This document shows, piece after piece, positions 58,579 through 60,422 of a stretch of 60,422 nt of DNA. Where the stretch lies: the IMG/VR virus record IMGVR_UViG_3300046517_000933, positions 1-60,422 of that record. One strand, given 5' to 3'. The DNA is from a virus. Below the pieces are notes generated by a model. That model made no database searches, was not told the origin of the DNA, and was given only the letters and a program-made list of their open reading frames with translations. Made by a program: the position numbers and the translations under genes. Position 1 is the first letter of the stretch. Each line of letters begins with the position of its first letter.

Positions 58579-59520
58579 TTACTTCTTCGGGAAATACTTG
58601 TCGGCGTAGTTACTCACATCTGACGGCACGGCGGCTGCTGCACTCGCACTCGCGTTCACATAATCGGTCGGGGAGACGCCGCCGAGGCGTTGCTTCACGA
58701 ACTCGTCGCGCTTCGTCTCGTAATCGCCTCCGAAGGGGTTTTTGCTTGCATAGGGGTGAAGCGAATCGAACTCCTTATTGAGCCGGTCGACCGTCAGTGT
58801 GCGTCGGCCGCGCTCCACCGATTCGGGAATCGGCTTGGCGGGCCTATCCGCCGCGCCTGTCAGTCCTAGCTCTTTCTTCTTACGCGCTTCGTCGATGTTG
58901 GCACCTTCGCGCAGGCCGATCATTTCTTTTTCTTTGCCTGTTTCGGCGCCGATACGTTCGTGGAGTAACTTCTCGGCGTCGCCAGTGCGCTCCTTGCGCA
59001 AGGTCTCCTGTTGCTGAAAGCCGGCCAACTGACGGTCGGATTGCGCCTTCTGACCCGTTAGCTTCTCGTATTCCTGAACGTGCCGATTATAGAGCATCGT
59101 GCCAAGTTTCTGGTCTTCAGGTGACAGTTGACTCCACTGGTCCGACGCCATGTACTGTTCCATCGCGCCAATTCGCTGTTTCATCTCAGTGGCGGGGTCT
59201 TGAGGGGATGCTCCCGGCTGCGGTTGCCCCTGCCCTTGTGACATTGGGCCGCTACTTGGCTGACCGCCAAATGCCTGCCCGAATCCTTGATGCGCCTGAT
59301 GCGCTAATGTTCCGATTTGCATGAAGCCTTCGGCGACCTCCTTGCCGCCGTGCTTCGTCAGCCACTCCTGCCCTCCCTTTGTTATGGCGGCCTGCGGGTG
59401 CGACTGGTACATCTGAAATACCATCTGGTCGTGCGCCATTTCCATCTGACGCTTTTCCTGCGCGTGCTCGCCCAGCGCCCGAGCGCCCATACCTAGAATC
59501 ATGCCAAGCGCTGCGGCCAT
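58579..59520 (-). CDS. Putative ejection protein (313 residues), copy 2
   Basis: Identical to 9317-10258. Confidence 0.65.
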   Translation of the reverse strand: MAAALGMILGMGARALGEHAQEKRQMEMAHDQMVFQMYQSHPQAAITKGGQEWLTKHGGKEVAEGFMQIGTLAHQAHQGFGQAFGGQPSSGPMSQGQGQPQPGASPQDPATEMKQRIGAMEQYMASDQWSQLSPEDQKLGTMLYNRHVQEYEKLTGQKAQSDRQLAGFQQQETLRKERTGDAEKLLHERIGAETGKEKEMIGLREGANIDEARKKKELGLTGAADRPAKPIPESVERGRRTLTVDRLNKEFDSLHPYASKNPFGGDYETKRDEFVKQRLGGVSPTDYVNASASAAAAVPSDVSNYADKYFPKK

Positions 59521-60080
59521 TACGGCACTCCTGCCGACATCGGGAGCATACTACCAAAGCCTTGGCCGGCTTGACCGCCAGCAAACAATCCTTGGTTGAA
59601 GAAGTCCCAAAAGCTCGGCGTCTGGGTGCCAGTCTGGGTGTTTTGCAGACCGCCCGCTCCGCTAATTGCTCCTGTGGCACGTCCCGCCTGACCCTCCAGT
59701 TGCGGAATGGCATTACCGATAAAGGCCTGCGTTGCCTCGGCGGGAATCGCCCCCGTGCGCGCGGAATCGGCACCTTGCTGCTGCGACAGAATGGTCTGAG
59801 CGAACGGCGTACCAGCGAGTCCGCTACGCGCCAACTGTTCGCGCATCTGGGTTTCGCTTTGGCTTGAGCTTTGGCGGCTTGCGTCCACGGCGGCGTTTAT
59901 CGACGGGATGTTCGCGTTCACTCCCCCCGTCCTCAACGCTTCCGCTGTCTGGCCCGAGTACGCCGACAGGGCCGGCTTCGCCATCCTCCATTGCTGCTGG
60001 CCAATCTTCCCCAAAACGTCGGCCCACGGACTGTTCGTGCTCTGGCTGCTCGTCGATGATTTTCCGCCGCCTGCGCCCAT
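59520..60080 (-). CDS. Putative ejection protein (186 residues), copy 2
   Basis: Identical to 10258-10818; start at the ATG with AGAGG upstream. Confidence 0.65.
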   Translation of the reverse strand: MGAGGGKSSTSSQSTNSPWADVLGKIGQQQWRMAKPALSAYSGQTAEALRTGGVNANIPSINAAVDASRQSSSQSETQMREQLARSGLAGTPFAQTILSQQQGADSARTGAIPAEATQAFIGNAIPQLEGQAGRATGAISGAGGLQNTQTGTQTPSFWDFFNQGLFAGGQAGQGFGSMLPMSAGVP

Positions 60081-60422
60081 CTCTGGAACCTCTATCCATC
60101 CAATATATGCTACTTGCATCGCCATCGAACAAGTGGGGCACTTCGCCCTGATGGACCCAGCCCAATCTTTCCATCTCCGGTCTGAGCCGCGGCTGCTTGG
60201 TATTCGCCATTAGCACGGGGAAATGGGCCAGCCCTAATTCGAGCGATTCATTGACGTGGGCGAGCATCGCCTTGGACTTGCGTTTATCCTCGCGTACCCA
60301 GATACCCCAGAACGCCCCCGACAGGTCGGGGACGAACCAGGTCGCTATCCAGATGCCCGACACGTCAATCTCGAAGTAGAGCTTCACCGTGCGCGCCGAC
60401 CAGAACAGAATTTCGGTCAGGT
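59824..60422 (-). CDS. GNAT-fold-like protein, cut by window end, copy 2
   Basis: Counterpart of 10562-11269 lacking its first ~36 codons, which lie beyond the window. The frame again stays open 257 bases into the next gene. The window ends inside it. Confidence 0.6.
   Translation of the reverse strand, partial: LTEILFWSARTVKLYFEIDVSGIWIATWFVPDLSGAFWGIWVREDKRKSKAMLAHVNESLELGLAHFPVLMANTKQPRLRPEMERLGWVHQGEVPHLFDGDASSIYWMDRGSRDGRRRRKIIDEQPEHEQSVGRRFGEDWPAAMEDGEAGPVGVLGPDSGSVEDGGSEREHPVDKRRRGRKPPKLKPKRNPDARTVGA

Larger units (their letters stand above)
49369..60422. repeat. Terminal near-duplication, copy 2 (pairs with 1-11160)
   Basis: Second copy of the head and ejection region. It lacks the tRNA-like insert and carries its own versions of the scaffold core and the small gene between portal and scaffold. 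After about 54623 it appears identical to copy 1. Confidence 0.93.

Overview
The window is a double-stranded DNA bacteriophage genome of podovirus type, probably assembled from a metagenome. It encodes a large terminase, a P22-like portal, a Mu gpT/HK97-type major capsid protein, glycine-zipper ejection proteins, large tail and fibre proteins, a lysis cassette and a small replication/recombination module. No tape-measure gene, tail sheath, integrase, DNA polymerase or RNA polymerase was seen. GC content is high, Shine-Dalgarno (SD) sites are AGGAG-like, and several proteins carry lipoboxes (LAGC, IAGC) or Sec signal peptides, so the host is probably a Gram-negative bacterium; I cannot name it.

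The most important structural fact is that bases 1-11160 recur at 49369-60422. The first ~5.36 kb differ like two strains: scattered substitutions, a divergent scaffold core, a divergent small gene and a tRNA-like insert present only in the first copy. From about 5362 to 11160 the copies look identical, and all translations match. The simplest reading is a circular or circularly permuted genome of about 49.3 kb in which the assembly ran once round and re-entered the head region on a second allele. Copy 1 and copy 2 would then be alternative versions of the same genes.

Layout on one circle. (a) Head module, minus strand, 5.5 kb down to 1 and continuing at 49.6 to 46.6 kb: three small structural genes, portal, a small gene, scaffold-like protein, two head proteins, major capsid protein, a second beta-rich head protein, four tiny basic genes and a likely head-tail adaptor. 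(b) Fibre and surface cassette, minus strand, 46.6 to 34.4 kb: six large proteins plus a 100-residue one. Three have collagen-like Gly-X-Y repeats, one is a pectate-lyase-type spike, one is a beta-helix fused to a glycoside hydrolase, and nearly all begin with Sec or lipoprotein signal sequences. (c) Lysis and host-interface module, minus strand, 34.4 to 30.2 kb: spanin-like protein, an Ig-like protein with two starts, a structured RNA leader, two holin-like proteins, a SleB-type hydrolase, two lipoproteins and a papain-like protease. (d) Plus-strand early operon 26.99-30.24 kb: tightly overlapping small genes around an ERF single-strand annealing protein. (e) Minus-strand replication and modification operon 26.8 to 23.3 kb: two DNA methyltransferases, a DnaT-like protein, a helicase-loader-like protein, a PDDEXK nuclease and a free-standing DnaA domain IV. 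(f) Plus-strand early small-gene operon 20.8-23.3 kb, three genes of which share one RBS hairpin. (g) A gene-poor control region 20.15-20.83 kb with tandem and direct repeats. (h) Packaging, tail and ejection module, minus strand, 20.1 to 6.8 kb: an HTH protein, a split terminase, tail genes, a beta-propeller protein, a GNAT-like protein and three ejection proteins. A plus-strand ATP-grasp gene (5.59-6.82 kb) interrupts the minus-strand late genes.

Most neighbouring genes overlap as ATGA, GTGA or TAATG, which indicates long polycistronic, translationally coupled operons. Starts were chosen mainly from these overlaps and from SD sites. Apart from the control region, I see no gene-free stretch longer than 300 bases.
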